NCBI RefSeq assembly: GCF_900108095.1
Contig: NZ_FNWL01000001.1
Coordinates: 1,240,001 to 1,304,000, forward strand
From: Natronorubrum sediminis
Lineage (GTDB): Archaea > Halobacteriota > Halobacteria > Halobacteriales > Natrialbaceae
Direction of reading: 5' to 3'
DNA length: 64,000 nt
Numbering within the stretch: position 1 is the first letter of the stretch; each line of letters opens with the position of its first letter. The notes beneath the pieces are model-generated. The model ran no database searches and was not told the origin of the DNA. It saw only the letters and a list, made by a program, of their open reading frames with translations. Of this stretch, positions 1 through 8,621 are shown one piece after another. Both the position numbers and the translations under genes were made by a program.

Positions 1-183
1 AGCAACCTACGTGGCACGAATTTCAATCACACTAATCAATGAGCGAGGGTCATACCTCGGATTCAGACGAAGGGCTTCATTGATCTGGTTGAGAGGAATA
101 CTGATGGGATTTATTTATCCGATCTGATTGGGATGGAAGTTCCTCATAAGAAGTTGGCGAAGAAATTCCTTTACTCACCAAAT

Positions 184-816
184 TCAATATTCTTCTAACA
201 AGCTTTCTTTCTTCTCTTCAAATTCCCTATCTGTGATGATCTCTTCCTCCTTAAGGTCTTTAAGTTCACGGAGTTTTGTAGATATATCTGTGATTTGTTT
301 CAGTTCATTACTCTCTTCTGGAACACTTTCTTTAGATCTAAGCGCGATTCTTTCGGTGTTTTTCTTCTTAGATAGTTTCTCATAGGCGACATTGCCAGCA
401 CCAAACGTCCACAGGCCGGTTGCTAATCCAGTTAATGTATGGCCACCAATAGTACCGCCACTTGTATTCTCCATCACTACACGCTCGTTCTTTTGATCTA
501 TCTCCGCGATCTCCCACCCTTCTGCTTGTCTATCTTCAACTTGTTCCCTTAACCCTGGATCACTTATTGATTCTAACCCTAATTTTTCTTCAGATTTAAC
601 GTCATCTACAAGCTTAGAAAACGATTTGACCACTTCTCGCTTAGAAGCTTCGTACCCACAGCTATCACAGTAGTAGTCAAATGGAGTGAAAATGCGTCCG
701 TTAGCAAAATCAAAAACACTTTCTCTTGTTCGGTAAATTTTATCTTCAGAACACTCTGGGCAAGGCTTGAAAATATCGTGTTCACCAGGCTCACTCTCCA
801 ATTCAAACATACCCAT
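184..816 (-). CDS. Zinc-ribbon protein with C-terminal SHOCT domain
   Basis: A 210-aa protein of unknown role. Residues 19-56 carry a zinc-ribbon pattern, CPEC then CDSC about 30 residues later. A Gly-rich hydrophobic stretch (about 118-140, GGTIGGHTLTGLATGLWTFG) could be a short membrane-associated segment. The last 30 residues form a SHOCT-type helical hairpin (LKDLKEEEIITDREFEEKK). SHOCT domains are short oligomerisation or anchoring tails found in many prokaryotic and phage proteins. Codon use is AT-rich compared with chromosomal neighbours, which fits mobile cargo. It lies on the same strand as the integrase and 76 bp beyond its stop codon. The ATG at 816 gives the natural N-terminus before the ribbon. 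Confidence 0.6.
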   Translation of the reverse strand: MGMFELESEPGEHDIFKPCPECSEDKIYRTRESVFDFANGRIFTPFDYYCDSCGYEASKREVVKSFSKLVDDVKSEEKLGLESISDPGLREQVEDRQAEGWEIAEIDQKNERVVMENTSGGTIGGHTLTGLATGLWTFGAGNVAYEKLSKKKNTERIALRSKESVPEESNELKQITDISTKLRELKDLKEEEIITDREFEEKKESLLEEY

Positions 817-892
817 AACTGATTCTTAAAGTCATTCTACTTAATACCTTTCAACATTTGTCATTTGAACGTTGGGAATAGTAGATGTATAA

Positions 893-2068
893 TCAGCCCA
901 TTCGATTGAGGGCATCCCGTCGATCCTCGACAGGTGTTTGATCGTATCGTATTGTGGTTCTCTCTGACTTGTGGCGTAATTGGGCTTGTGCTGCTGCTAA
1001 CCCTTCCTCTCTCGTCATATACGTACCGACACTGTGTCGAATCGTGTACCAGCTAACTTGCCGGTTTTCGGTTGGAATCTCTGCTATTTCAAACAGTTTC
1101 TCTAATACCTGCCGGAGAGAACTTGTCTGATAAGGGTTCCCAAAGCGTGTGAGCCATAGCTGATCCGTCCCTTCATACAAGTCGTACTGCTTTCGCTCTT
1201 CTAACCATCGGTCAAGGGCCTTTGCTGTTCTGTCCTGTAGCCCAACAGTCCAATGGCCCTCATTTTTTGAACTCTCTTCTTTGGGGATTCGTAGTACTGC
1301 GTTATCAATGTCAATCCATGTCGTCTTTGCTCGCTCGACTTCCACCGGGCGAAGTCCAGCATCAAGACTGACCCATACCATGCTCGGGAACTTCCAACTG
1401 TTTGCTCGCTTCCAGTCGTCGGGGGTTACATCGGACTTGTTCTTGCTGAACCGTTGAGCAAGGTACGCTTTCCACTTGTCACGATTAGCAGCTGTTAGGT
1501 CGCTATACGCAGGGATTGAACCGTATTCTAAGGCCGCTTCTCGTATCTTACCGCGTTCCTCACGGGTTAGGAAGTCACGAGGCTCGCTACTACCCGAAGG
1601 TTCTGTGAAGACAATATCCGGTTCCCACAATTCGCTATTTCGTTCGTGGTGTTTGTACTTGAACAAGCGTTTGATGGAACTTTGTGTATTATTCCGCGAA
1701 TAGTCACTTTCGTCCCTTCGCGCCAACTCCTTCATGTAGTCGTTGGCATGGCTATGAGTGATTTCGGTCGTGTACCCCTTCCCGTCGTTCCAAGTCCACC
1801 GATAAAACTTGTCTAACCGGGCTGCGGTGTTTTTCACTGTTGCTTCCGCATACCCTTCGACCATATCCGGGTCTTTACCGAACACCAGCAACCACTCTAC
1901 GAGCTTCTTTCGGTGGTCTTTGTAATCGAGTACCTGCCGGTCGTTTAACCACTCTCTCGAGGGTTCGGGAACCAGTTTGATACCGTCAGTGTCTACCATA
2001 GTTCCCACCCACAAGCTTCCGGCTTTGGAACGATAGACTGTCCCGTTTGGTTGATATTGGTGTGACAA
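893..2068 (-). CDS. Tyrosine recombinase (integrase) of the tRNA-Arg element
   Basis: A 391-aa site-specific recombinase that would integrate and excise the element. An N-terminal SAM-like DNA-binding region (about 45-150) precedes the catalytic domain (about 165-391). The catalytic residues can be followed: Arg in AGLRPVE (about 237), a Lys/His region near KNEGHW, Arg in YTIRHSVGTYMTRE (344), His in LRHKSERTT (366) and the nucleophile Tyr in TIRYDQTP (375). The first position of box II, usually His, is Tyr here (YTIR), a variant seen in some archaeal integrases. It reads away from the tRNA 122 bp distant. Length and domain order are complete, so the enzyme may be active. Confidence 0.9.
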   Translation of the reverse strand: MSHQYQPNGTVYRSKAGSLWVGTMVDTDGIKLVPEPSREWLNDRQVLDYKDHRKKLVEWLLVFGKDPDMVEGYAEATVKNTAARLDKFYRWTWNDGKGYTTEITHSHANDYMKELARRDESDYSRNNTQSSIKRLFKYKHHERNSELWEPDIVFTEPSGSSEPRDFLTREERGKIREAALEYGSIPAYSDLTAANRDKWKAYLAQRFSKNKSDVTPDDWKRANSWKFPSMVWVSLDAGLRPVEVERAKTTWIDIDNAVLRIPKEESSKNEGHWTVGLQDRTAKALDRWLEERKQYDLYEGTDQLWLTRFGNPYQTSSLRQVLEKLFEIAEIPTENRQVSWYTIRHSVGTYMTREEGLAAAQAQLRHKSERTTIRYDQTPVEDRRDALNRMG

Positions 2069-2168
2069 CTTCCGATAATCGCATGACGGAAGCCTATTCG
2101 ACTATTCCGATTAACCGTATTGGCTATAGGCATGGCTTCTGTTCACCTTTAGCCACGGTTGAAAACTG

Positions 2169-2196
2169 CAGGACGGGCGTAGCCCGTTACGTCCTG
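2169..2196. repeat. Hairpin overlapping the tRNA-Arg 3' end
   Basis: The 28-bp segment is a nested inverted repeat: outer arms CAGGAC and GTCCTG, inner arms GGGC and GCCC around GTA. The right outer arm is the last six bases of the tRNA-Arg gene (minus strand), so the element side of the junction carries an inverted copy of the tRNA 3' terminus. It could act as a transcription or processing signal for the tRNA or be part of the recombinase attachment site. Both roles are inferred. Confidence 0.5.
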
Positions 2197-2262
2197 ACGG
2201 AGATTTGAACTCCGGTCCCTGGCTCCGCAAGCCAAGAGGATAGTCCACTACCCTACCAGGAC
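2191..2262 (-). tRNA. tRNA-Arg (anticodon GCG)
   Basis: A 72-nt gene folding into a full cloverleaf on the minus strand. The acceptor is GTCCTGG with TCAGGAC, the anticodon stem TTGGC/GCCAG has loop TTGCGGA (anticodon GCG, reading CGC), and the T-stem CGGAG/CTCCG has loop TTCAAAT. No CCA is encoded, as is normal for haloarchaea. Its 3' end is the insertion site of the element on the left. The terminal acceptor pair next to the D-arm is G-T; the rest is regular. Confidence 0.93.
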
Positions 2263-2558
2263 TCATCTCTTCGTAACCGCGTGCACATTAAAGCCCTTTC
2301 GAAAGGGACCGGTCGCCGGCTGGCACTCTCGTGCACAGACGCCGCGTAAACGGGATTTCTCGAGGGGTTTCGTAACCCCCCTACGGAGCACTCGATACTG
2401 CCAGTATCGGAGATTCACTCCGGGCTGGCTCGCAGAGAAACGAAGCGTGCACTTGGACTCGAACAGGTTCCACCATATATTATACTCACTCACAGTCACA
2501 GAATTTAATTAATTATGGTGTTATATTTAGTATTCCAAGGTACTCGGAGGGAAGTGGA
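2263..2558. promoter_or_regulatory. Divergent intergenic region, tRNA-Arg / oxidoreductase operon
   Basis: No convincing gene. The right part, about 2470-2545, is strongly AT-rich (for example TTTAATTAATTATGG near 2504 and TTATATTTAG near 2521) and should hold the promoter of the rightward oxidoreductase operon. GGAGGGAAGTGG just before 2559 is a usable ribosome binding site. The tRNA-Arg promoter must lie in the left part but no clear TATA box was picked out. Confidence 0.4.
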
Positions 2559-3587
2559 ATGGGACCAAATGACAATCACGATGATGGACTGTCCCGTCGA
2601 ACGGTGCTCGGCGGCATCGGCGGGACCGGAATCGCCTCACTGGCGGGACTACCGGCAGTGACGGCAGGCGCTGGCGACGGGCCGACGACCCTCGAGACGA
2701 GCACCCACACCCGGGAAACGTTTCGGTCGATCGTCGACGCGATCGTGCCCGAAACGCCGGGTCTTGCCGACGAACTCGGGTCCGAACACGGACCAGGGGG
2801 ACTCGACGTCGACCTCGAGGAGTTCCTCATCTGGAACTACAATAATTCGGAGGAGTTGCGAGCTGAGGGACTCTCGTGGCTCGTCGCGTCGGCGCTGAGC
2901 ATCGACGTCGACGAGAGCGACCTCGAGGAAATTCTCGAGGACGTTCGTGACGATCATTCGACGATCGAGGGGTATCGAGTCCGACAGGCCGGGTTGACGG
3001 ACGTCGACACGGTATTCGGCTCGCTCCGCGGCCTCGAGATCGACGTCGACCGACCCGGCAACGAGGGGACAGTCGACGTCGAGTACGCGATTACGACGAC
3101 CGAGGAGACCGTCGACGGCGAGTCGGTGACCTTCCCTTATGCACCAGTATTTGCAGCGATTTTCGACCTCGTCGCACTCGAGTTCGTCGCCCGCGGCGAG
3201 CCCGAAGACGACGTCGAAGCGCGCTCGGCGTTCGACGGTGGCGGGGCGTTCGTCCGGCTCTCCCCACGGGATCGACTGCGCTGTCTCGAGTGGCTCTTCG
3301 GCGGCGAGCCAGTCGAGGCGCTCGAGGAGGAACTGGCCGAATTGATCGCCGCACCCGAAACGATGCCGGACGTGGTCATGACGCTGCAAATTCTCACCGT
3401 GATGGGCTACTACAGCGAGTGGGCTGGCTACGGCGAGACGAAGACTGACCCGCCGACTGAACGCGACCTCGAGACACCGATCGACGAGGTCCAGAGTCGC
3501 CAGCAGACGAACTATCCCGGACTCGAGCCGGGATACGCGGCGTACCGGGGCGTCGAAGTGAGCGAATTCCAGGAAAACGACTACTAA
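2559..3587 (+). CDS. Tat-exported gluconate 2-dehydrogenase subunit 3 family protein
   Basis: A 342-aa protein that starts with a twin-arginine signal (LSRRTVLGGIGGTGIASLAG, residues about 11-30) and a likely cleavage near AGA. The rest, about 55-330, resembles the small gamma-type subunit (subunit 3) of membrane-bound gluconate 2-dehydrogenase. In bacteria that subunit helps export and stabilise the flavoprotein subunit, which lacks its own signal peptide. Here the flavoprotein gene follows 14 bp downstream, so the pair probably forms a heterodimer outside the membrane, carried through Tat together. The usual third subunit, a multi-haem cytochrome c, is not present nearby. The substrate cannot be read from sequence. 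Confidence 0.82.
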   Translation: MGPNDNHDDGLSRRTVLGGIGGTGIASLAGLPAVTAGAGDGPTTLETSTHTRETFRSIVDAIVPETPGLADELGSEHGPGGLDVDLEEFLIWNYNNSEELRAEGLSWLVASALSIDVDESDLEEILEDVRDDHSTIEGYRVRQAGLTDVDTVFGSLRGLEIDVDRPGNEGTVDVEYAITTTEETVDGESVTFPYAPVFAAIFDLVALEFVARGEPEDDVEARSAFDGGGAFVRLSPRDRLRCLEWLFGGEPVEALEEELAELIAAPETMPDVVMTLQILTVMGYYSEWAGYGETKTDPPTERDLETPIDEVQSRQQTNYPGLEPGYAAYRGVEVSEFQENDY

Positions 3588-3601
3588 CAGACACGACACT
3601 C

Positions 3602-5323
3602 ATGACAGAAAATCCAGACGTTATCGTGATCGGCGCAGGCGGCGACGGACCGGCACTCGCGTGGCGACTCGGCGACCTCGGTATCGACACGCTCGTGCTC
3701 GAGGCGGGGCCGTGGCACGGCAACGAACAGTGGGAGAACCCACACGAAGCGGCGGGCGGGACCGAGAGCAGTGATCCGAACGATTTGAGCGGCGAGTTGC
3801 TCGACGAGCAGTTCGATCTGCGCGAAAACGCGACGAACGACTCCAATGGCGGGCGATTCCGATTCGGCCCTGCGAACCGCGACCGGCCGGAGTGGGATCG
3901 TTCGACGGCGGACCCGATGTATATCTCTCAGATCGCGGGCGTCGGCGGAACGACGTTGCACTACTTCGGGAATCACCCGCGGGCGTATCCCTACGCCTTC
4001 GAGGAGCAAGATCACTGGCCAATCGACTACGAAGAACTGGTGCCGTACTACCAGCAAAACGAGGACATCTGCGACGTGCACCCCGCCCCGACGACGGCCA
4101 AAGAGCGGGTCTTCTACGAGGGGGCAGCAAACGCTGGCCTCGAGTTGATCGATCAGCTAAATGTCGTCGACGCTGGCTATCGCCCACAGCCGAATGCAGT
4201 CACGCCGCCGGACGAAACCATGCAGGATCCGGACTACGACGGGCCGTTCACCTATCCCGACGTCGAGGGAGACACCCTCGCGGGCGACCACTACCAGGGT
4301 GCGCCGACGCCACTCGAGGCACCCGTCTCGGAAAAGTCTCGAAAATCGAGCAACGTGAGCTACGTCCCGCGGGCGCTCGAGACCGGCAACGTGACGATTC
4401 GGCCCAACACGTTCGTCACGAACGTCACGACCGATTCGGCGGGGTGGGCTGGCGACCCCGAGGCGACCGGCGTCGAGTACCGGGATACGTGGACTGGCGA
4501 AACCGGCGAGATCGAAGCCGACGTGGTCGTGATGGCAGCAGGCTGTATCGAGACGCCGCGTCTGTGGCTCAACGCCGACCTGCCGGACAACGGAAAGGTC
4601 GGGACGGGCCTGACGACGCACTGGTTCGACTTCGTCACCGGCGTCTTCGACGAGGAGACGCTCGAGGAGGTCACCGGCCAGCGAACGATCGACCCATTCG
4701 TCGGCCACAACGCAGCCGCGCGCTACGACGAACCGGGTGTCGGCTGTTTCGAGATGGTCGGCGGGACGCCGGGCATCGCGAGCTTCCAGAACTACGGGTT
4801 CAGTCGGGCAGGGTACGCCTTCGACGTCGACGTGGACGCAGACGCGCCGTGGGACAGCCGCGGTTGGGTCACCGGCGAAGACCTCAAAGCGCGAATGGCC
4901 GACTATCGGCGGTCACTGTCGATTCTAATTATCACGGACGATCTGCCGCGCGAAGACAACGGCGTCAGCGTCGACGAGGATGCGGCCGACGAGCACGGAC
5001 CGGTCGCCGACGTGACGTGGGAGCCACATCCGGACGACGACGAGAAACGCGACCAACTCGCAGAAACCGCGGCGGAACTCCTGCAATCCGCCGGCGCGAG
5101 TCACGTTCACCGGGCAGACGCACCACCGCTCTTGCTCCACCTACAGAGTTCGATGCGGATGGGCGAAGTCGTCGACGAGAACTGCGAGGCGTACGACGTC
5201 GACCGACTCTTCGTCGGCGACCACAGCGCCATGGCCAACGGCCTCGGTGGCCCGAATCCGACGAACACGGGACAGGCGCTGGCGCTCCGAACGGCGGAGC
5301 AAATCGAATCACTGTACTTCTGA
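3602..5323 (+). CDS. GMC-family FAD oxidoreductase
   Basis: A 573-aa flavoprotein of the glucose-methanol-choline family, predicted to oxidise an alcohol or sugar. The FAD-binding beta-alpha-beta unit is at residues 6-37 (VIVIGAGGDGPALAWRLGDL, with LVLEAG). A second FAD segment is near GVGGTTLHYFGNHPRAYP (about 105), and MAAGCIETPRLWL is at about 309. The C-terminal signature VGDHSAMANGLGGPNPTNTG (about 537-556) carries the active-site region. It has no signal peptide, consistent with hitchhiking through Tat with the preceding subunit. The two genes form an operon. Electron acceptor and substrate are unknown. Confidence 0.88.
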   Translation: MTENPDVIVIGAGGDGPALAWRLGDLGIDTLVLEAGPWHGNEQWENPHEAAGGTESSDPNDLSGELLDEQFDLRENATNDSNGGRFRFGPANRDRPEWDRSTADPMYISQIAGVGGTTLHYFGNHPRAYPYAFEEQDHWPIDYEELVPYYQQNEDICDVHPAPTTAKERVFYEGAANAGLELIDQLNVVDAGYRPQPNAVTPPDETMQDPDYDGPFTYPDVEGDTLAGDHYQGAPTPLEAPVSEKSRKSSNVSYVPRALETGNVTIRPNTFVTNVTTDSAGWAGDPEATGVEYRDTWTGETGEIEADVVVMAAGCIETPRLWLNADLPDNGKVGTGLTTHWFDFVTGVFDEETLEEVTGQRTIDPFVGHNAAARYDEPGVGCFEMVGGTPGIASFQNYGFSRAGYAFDVDVDADAPWDSRGWVTGEDLKARMADYRRSLSILIITDDLPREDNGVSVDEDAADEHGPVADVTWEPHPDDDEKRDQLAETAAELLQSAGASHVHRADAPPLLLHLQSSMRMGEVVDENCEAYDVDRLFVGDHSAMANGLGGPNPTNTGQALALRTAEQIESLYF

Positions 5324-5360
5324 CGACCCCTTCTTTCGTTCGGAGTTGGTATGCGCTGAG

Positions 5361-5370
5361 ATTTATATAT
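5361..5370 (+). promoter_or_regulatory. TATA-like box upstream of the RPA gene
   Basis: ATTTATATAT stands out in a GC-rich intergenic region between the GMC oxidoreductase and the RPA gene. It is 190 bp before the RPA start, so it would give a long leader or an unrecognised short transcript. No closer AT-rich box is evident before position 5561. Confidence 0.35.
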
Positions 5371-5560
5371 GGTCACGCGGCCAACGATGGTATGCAGTCT
5401 CGCTCGAGGTCACTCGAGAGACCGATCACAGCCAGTTCACTCGACCGGCCGATGGTTCGACAGACGGGTGCTGACAGCCACGTCAGCGCGCTCAGTAGTG
5501 GCGGTTCGATACGACGAATGAACAACGCTTATGCGCGGCCTACTCATGCACGAACATAGA

Positions 5561-7012
5561 ATGAGCGACATCGAGGGCGTGTACGAAGACCTCGAGGCCG
5601 ACGTCTCCCTCGAGGAGTTTCGCGAGGCCGTCGAGGCGAAAGTCGAGCAGATGGGGGGACTCGCGGACGAGGAGACGGCGGCGATGCTCGTCGCTCACGA
5701 AGTCGGCGAGAGCGAGGTCGGCGGCATCGCCGACATCGAACCCGGGATGGAGGAAGCGAAGTTCGTCGCCAAAGTCATCAGCATCGGCGAGGTTCGGACG
5801 TTCGAACGCGACGGTGAGGACGAGGACGGTCGCGTCGTCAACGTCGAAGTCGCGGACGAGACCGGCTCCGTGCGAGCCGCGTTCTGGGACGAGCACGCCG
5901 AGGCCGCCATCGGAGAACTCGAGGAAGGACAGGTACTCCGAATCAAGGGGCGACCGAAGGAAGGCTACAGCGGCGTCGAGGTCAGCGTCGACGATGTCGA
6001 ACCCGATCCGGACACCGAAATCGGTGACGTACAGGTCGCCGATACCCACACCGTCGAGGCGCTCTCGCTTGGCCTCTCGAACGTCAATCTCGTCGGCGTC
6101 GTCCTCGACACCGGCAGCGTTCGCACGTTCGACCGCGACGACGGCTCCGAGGGGAAGGTCTCGAATCTCGTCCTCGGCGACTCGACGGGGCGGGTGCGCG
6201 TGACGTTGTGGGACGAACAAGCCGAGACGGCGACGGAGATCGACCCCAGTACCACCGTCGAGGTCGTCGACGGCTACGTCAAGGATCGAGACGGGAACCT
6301 CGAACTCCACGTCGGCAACCGCGGCGCGGTCGAAGAAATCGACGAAGAAGTGGAGTACGTTCCAGAGAGTACGCCGATCGAAGCGATCGAAATCGACCAG
6401 ACGGTGGATATCGCCGGCGTCGTCCGCTCGGCAGATCCAAAACGAACCTTCGACCGTGACGATGGCTCCGAAGGACAGGTTCGGAATATTCGGGTCCAGG
6501 ACGCGACCGACGACATCCGCGTCGCGATGTGGGGCGAGAAAGCCGACATCGACATCGGCCCCGGCGACGAAGTCGCCCTCGGCGACGTCGATATCCAAGA
6601 CGGGTGGCAAGACGACCTCGAGGCCTCCGCTGGCTGGCAGTCGACGGTCACGGTACTCGAGTCCGATTCGGAGACGACGTCCGCGGAGAGCGAAGACGAC
6701 GGAGGAGACGAAAATGCTGGACTGTCGGCGTTCAGCGGCGACGGTGACGACGACACCGAGGGAGCCAATGCGACCGATGCGGGTTCAGATACCGATGGCT
6801 CGAGTGACGATTCCGCTGGGAGCGACGAACCGGACGCAGGAGAAGAAATCGAGTTCACCGGCGTCGTCGTTCAGGCTGGAAGTCCGGTCGTCCTCGACGA
6901 CGGCGAGACGACGATGAGCGTCGAGACCGACACCGACGTGGGCCTCGGCGAGGAGATAACCGCCAGAGGCGTCGTCCGAGACGGAACGCTCGAGGCAAAC
7001 GACGTGTTCTGA
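5561..7012 (+). CDS. rpa2: Replication protein A, single-stranded DNA-binding OB-fold protein
   Basis: A 483-aa protein that binds single-stranded DNA in replication and repair. After a helical N-terminus (1-55) come three OB-folds. Each carries a near-identical turn: VRTFERDGEDEDGRV (about 78), VRTFDRDDGSEGKVSN (about 188) and KRTFDRDDGSEGQVRN (about 298). An acidic linker (about 360-430) leads to a short fourth beta-rich C-terminal segment (VVVQAGSPVVLDDG). It matches the stand-alone haloarchaeal RPA rather than the ones paired with RPA-associated proteins. Start: ATG at 5561 (MSDIEGVYEDLE), since an upstream in-frame ATG at 5531 adds an unconserved-looking tail. The histone gene follows 66 bp downstream, an arrangement I recall from other haloarchaea. 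Confidence 0.88.
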   Translation: MSDIEGVYEDLEADVSLEEFREAVEAKVEQMGGLADEETAAMLVAHEVGESEVGGIADIEPGMEEAKFVAKVISIGEVRTFERDGEDEDGRVVNVEVADETGSVRAAFWDEHAEAAIGELEEGQVLRIKGRPKEGYSGVEVSVDDVEPDPDTEIGDVQVADTHTVEALSLGLSNVNLVGVVLDTGSVRTFDRDDGSEGKVSNLVLGDSTGRVRVTLWDEQAETATEIDPSTTVEVVDGYVKDRDGNLELHVGNRGAVEEIDEEVEYVPESTPIEAIEIDQTVDIAGVVRSADPKRTFDRDDGSEGQVRNIRVQDATDDIRVAMWGEKADIDIGPGDEVALGDVDIQDGWQDDLEASAGWQSTVTVLESDSETTSAESEDDGGDENAGLSAFSGDGDDDTEGANATDAGSDTDGSSDDSAGSDEPDAGEEIEFTGVVVQAGSPVVLDDGETTMSVETDTDVGLGEEITARGVVRDGTLEANDVF

Positions 7013-7078
7013 TGTCCCGAGGAACCTCCTCGAGCACTTAGGAAAAGCGTTAAGGGCGTTTGCTTCGCCTATCATGAT

Positions 7079-7510
7079 ATGAACGTCGAACTCCCGTTCG
7101 CCCCGGTTGATACCATCATCCGGCGGAATGCGGGCGAACTTCGGGTGAGTGCCGACGCGTCGAGGGAACTTGCAACGCGGATCCAAGAGCACGGCAGTGA
7201 ACTCGCGATCGACGCTGCCGAGCACGCGACCCGTGACGGGCGCAAGACGCTGATGGCAGAGGACTTCGGCGTCGAGCGGGTCGTCGACAAGACCGACCTC
7301 GAGTTGCCAGTCGCTCCCGTCGACCGAATCGCCAGAATCGATATCGACGATCGGTATCGCGTTTCGATGGACGCCCGCGTCGCCCTCGCGGATATTCTCG
7401 AAGACTACGCGGACAACGTGGCACGAGCAGCCACGATCCTCGCTCACCACGCCGACCGACGTACGATCACTGAAGACGACATCGAGACGTACTTCTCGCT
7501 GTTCGAGTGA
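7079..7510 (+). CDS. hstA: Archaeal histone with two histone folds in one chain
   Basis: A 143-aa DNA-binding protein made of two fused histone folds. The first is residues 4-68 (LPFAPVDTIIRRNAGELRVS through EDFGVERVV); the second is 73-143 (LPVAPVDRIARIDIDDRYRV through TEDDIETYFSLF). Each keeps the PVDxIxR start and the fold-closing DD or EDF turn. The two copies form an intramolecular pseudo-dimer, the haloarchaeal histone form. It is acidic, as expected for halophiles, and haloarchaeal histones are reported to act more like regulators than packaging proteins. Only 1 bp separates its stop from the deacetylase-like gene, so the two are co-transcribed. Confidence 0.95.
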   Translation: MNVELPFAPVDTIIRRNAGELRVSADASRELATRIQEHGSELAIDAAEHATRDGRKTLMAEDFGVERVVDKTDLELPVAPVDRIARIDIDDRYRVSMDARVALADILEDYADNVARAATILAHHADRRTITEDDIETYFSLFE

Positions 7511-7511
7511 G

Positions 7512-8546
7512 ATGCAATTCGGCTACAGCGAGACTTGTCTCGCACACGATCCCGGTTCGCGCCACCCGGAGACGCCGGACCGGCTACGAGCGATTCGAGA
7601 AGGACTGAAGAAAAAACACGGTGTCGAGTACGTCGAAGCAAAGCCCTGTGATATCGATCGCATGGCTGCCGTCCACGACCGGGACTATCTCGAGTCAGTT
7701 GAGGAGTTCTGTGCCGATGGCGGTGGCAACTGGGACCCGGATACGACTGCCGTCGAAGAAACGTGGGATGCAGTCTGTCACAGTTCCGGCCTCGCCTGTT
7801 GGGCGGTCGAAGCCGCACTCGAGGGAGCAACCGGCCGTGAGACGCCGTTTTCGATCGGCCGACCGCCGGGTCATCACGCCGTGTTCGACGACGCGATGGG
7901 CTTTTGCTTCGTCAACAACGTCGCGGTCGCCGCCCAGCACGCGCTCGATTCGGACGAGTACGACGTGGAGCGAGTTGCGATCGTCGACTGGGACGTCCAT
8001 CACGGCAACGGCACGCAGGACATTTTCTACGACCGAGAGGATGTCTTCTTCGTCTCGATTCACGAACAGGGGCTGTATCCAGGAACGGGCGACATCGACG
8101 AGACCGGCAAGGGCGATGGCACGGGAACGACGATGAACGTCCCGATGCCTGCGGGAACGGGCGACCGAGAGTATCTTACGGCGGTCGAGGGGCCTGTTCG
8201 TCACGCGTTGACGGCGTACGATCCCGACCTCCTCCTCGTCAGTGCGGGCTTCGATGCCCACCGCCACGACCCCATCTCTCGTGTTCGCCTCTCGACGGAA
8301 GCCTACGCGCTGCTGTCCGACCGCCTCCGAACGCTTGCCGACGACACCGACGCCGCGTTCGCGTTCATCCTCGAGGGCGGGTACGGACTGGACGTCCTCG
8401 CCGACAGCGTCTCCATCGTTCACGAAACGTTCGACGGCCGCGAGCCGATCGAACCCGACTCGACGTGCGGCGAGAAGGCTCGATCGGTACTCGAGGACGT
8501 AATCGATGTCCACGGACTGGAGTTAGATCTCGAAGTGGGCGAGTAG
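7512..8546 (+). CDS. hdaI: Histone deacetylase superfamily protein
   Basis: A 344-aa zinc-dependent deacetylase of the arginase/deacetylase fold. The conserved elements are all present: paired His in GRPPGHHAVFDDAMGFCFVN (about 116-135), the metal ligands in VDWDVHHGNGTQD (about 158-170) and AGFDAHRHDP (about 246), and the late EGGYGLDVLA motif (about 286). Known substrates of this family range from acetyl-lysine to acetylpolyamines, so histone deacetylation is inference from position. The gene begins 1 bp after the histone stop codon. It is convergent with the CCA-adding enzyme gene. Confidence 0.9.
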   Translation: MQFGYSETCLAHDPGSRHPETPDRLRAIREGLKKKHGVEYVEAKPCDIDRMAAVHDRDYLESVEEFCADGGGNWDPDTTAVEETWDAVCHSSGLACWAVEAALEGATGRETPFSIGRPPGHHAVFDDAMGFCFVNNVAVAAQHALDSDEYDVERVAIVDWDVHHGNGTQDIFYDREDVFFVSIHEQGLYPGTGDIDETGKGDGTGTTMNVPMPAGTGDREYLTAVEGPVRHALTAYDPDLLLVSAGFDAHRHDPISRVRLSTEAYALLSDRLRTLADDTDAAFAFILEGGYGLDVLADSVSIVHETFDGREPIEPDSTCGEKARSVLEDVIDVHGLELDLEVGE

Positions 8547-8621
8547 ATCGGCGGAGGAATCGCGCGAGTGAGCGTAAAAGGGGTATCTCGAGTGGGAGTA
8601 GAACGGGTATCGCCAGTGAGA

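Larger units (their letters stand above)
1..2190. mobile_element. Right end of an integrative element at tRNA-Arg (partial)
   Basis: This segment is visibly richer in A and T than the rest of the window, especially before position 880. It contains a tyrosine recombinase gene directly beside the 3' end of a tRNA-Arg gene. That is the usual arrangement of an element integrated into a tRNA 3' end, with the intact tRNA kept at one junction. The other end, with the expected second copy of the tRNA 3' segment, lies outside the window to the left. No structural virus genes or replication genes are visible in the part seen, so virus, plasmid or island cannot be told apart. Positions 1-183 hold no convincing gene. 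Confidence 0.65.

Noticed and set aside
3892-5559. Long open frame of 555 codons overlapping the GMC oxidoreductase gene
   Set aside because: It is Arg-rich, overlaps a clear enzyme gene in another frame and has no domain; long shadow frames are normal in GC-rich haloarchaeal DNA.
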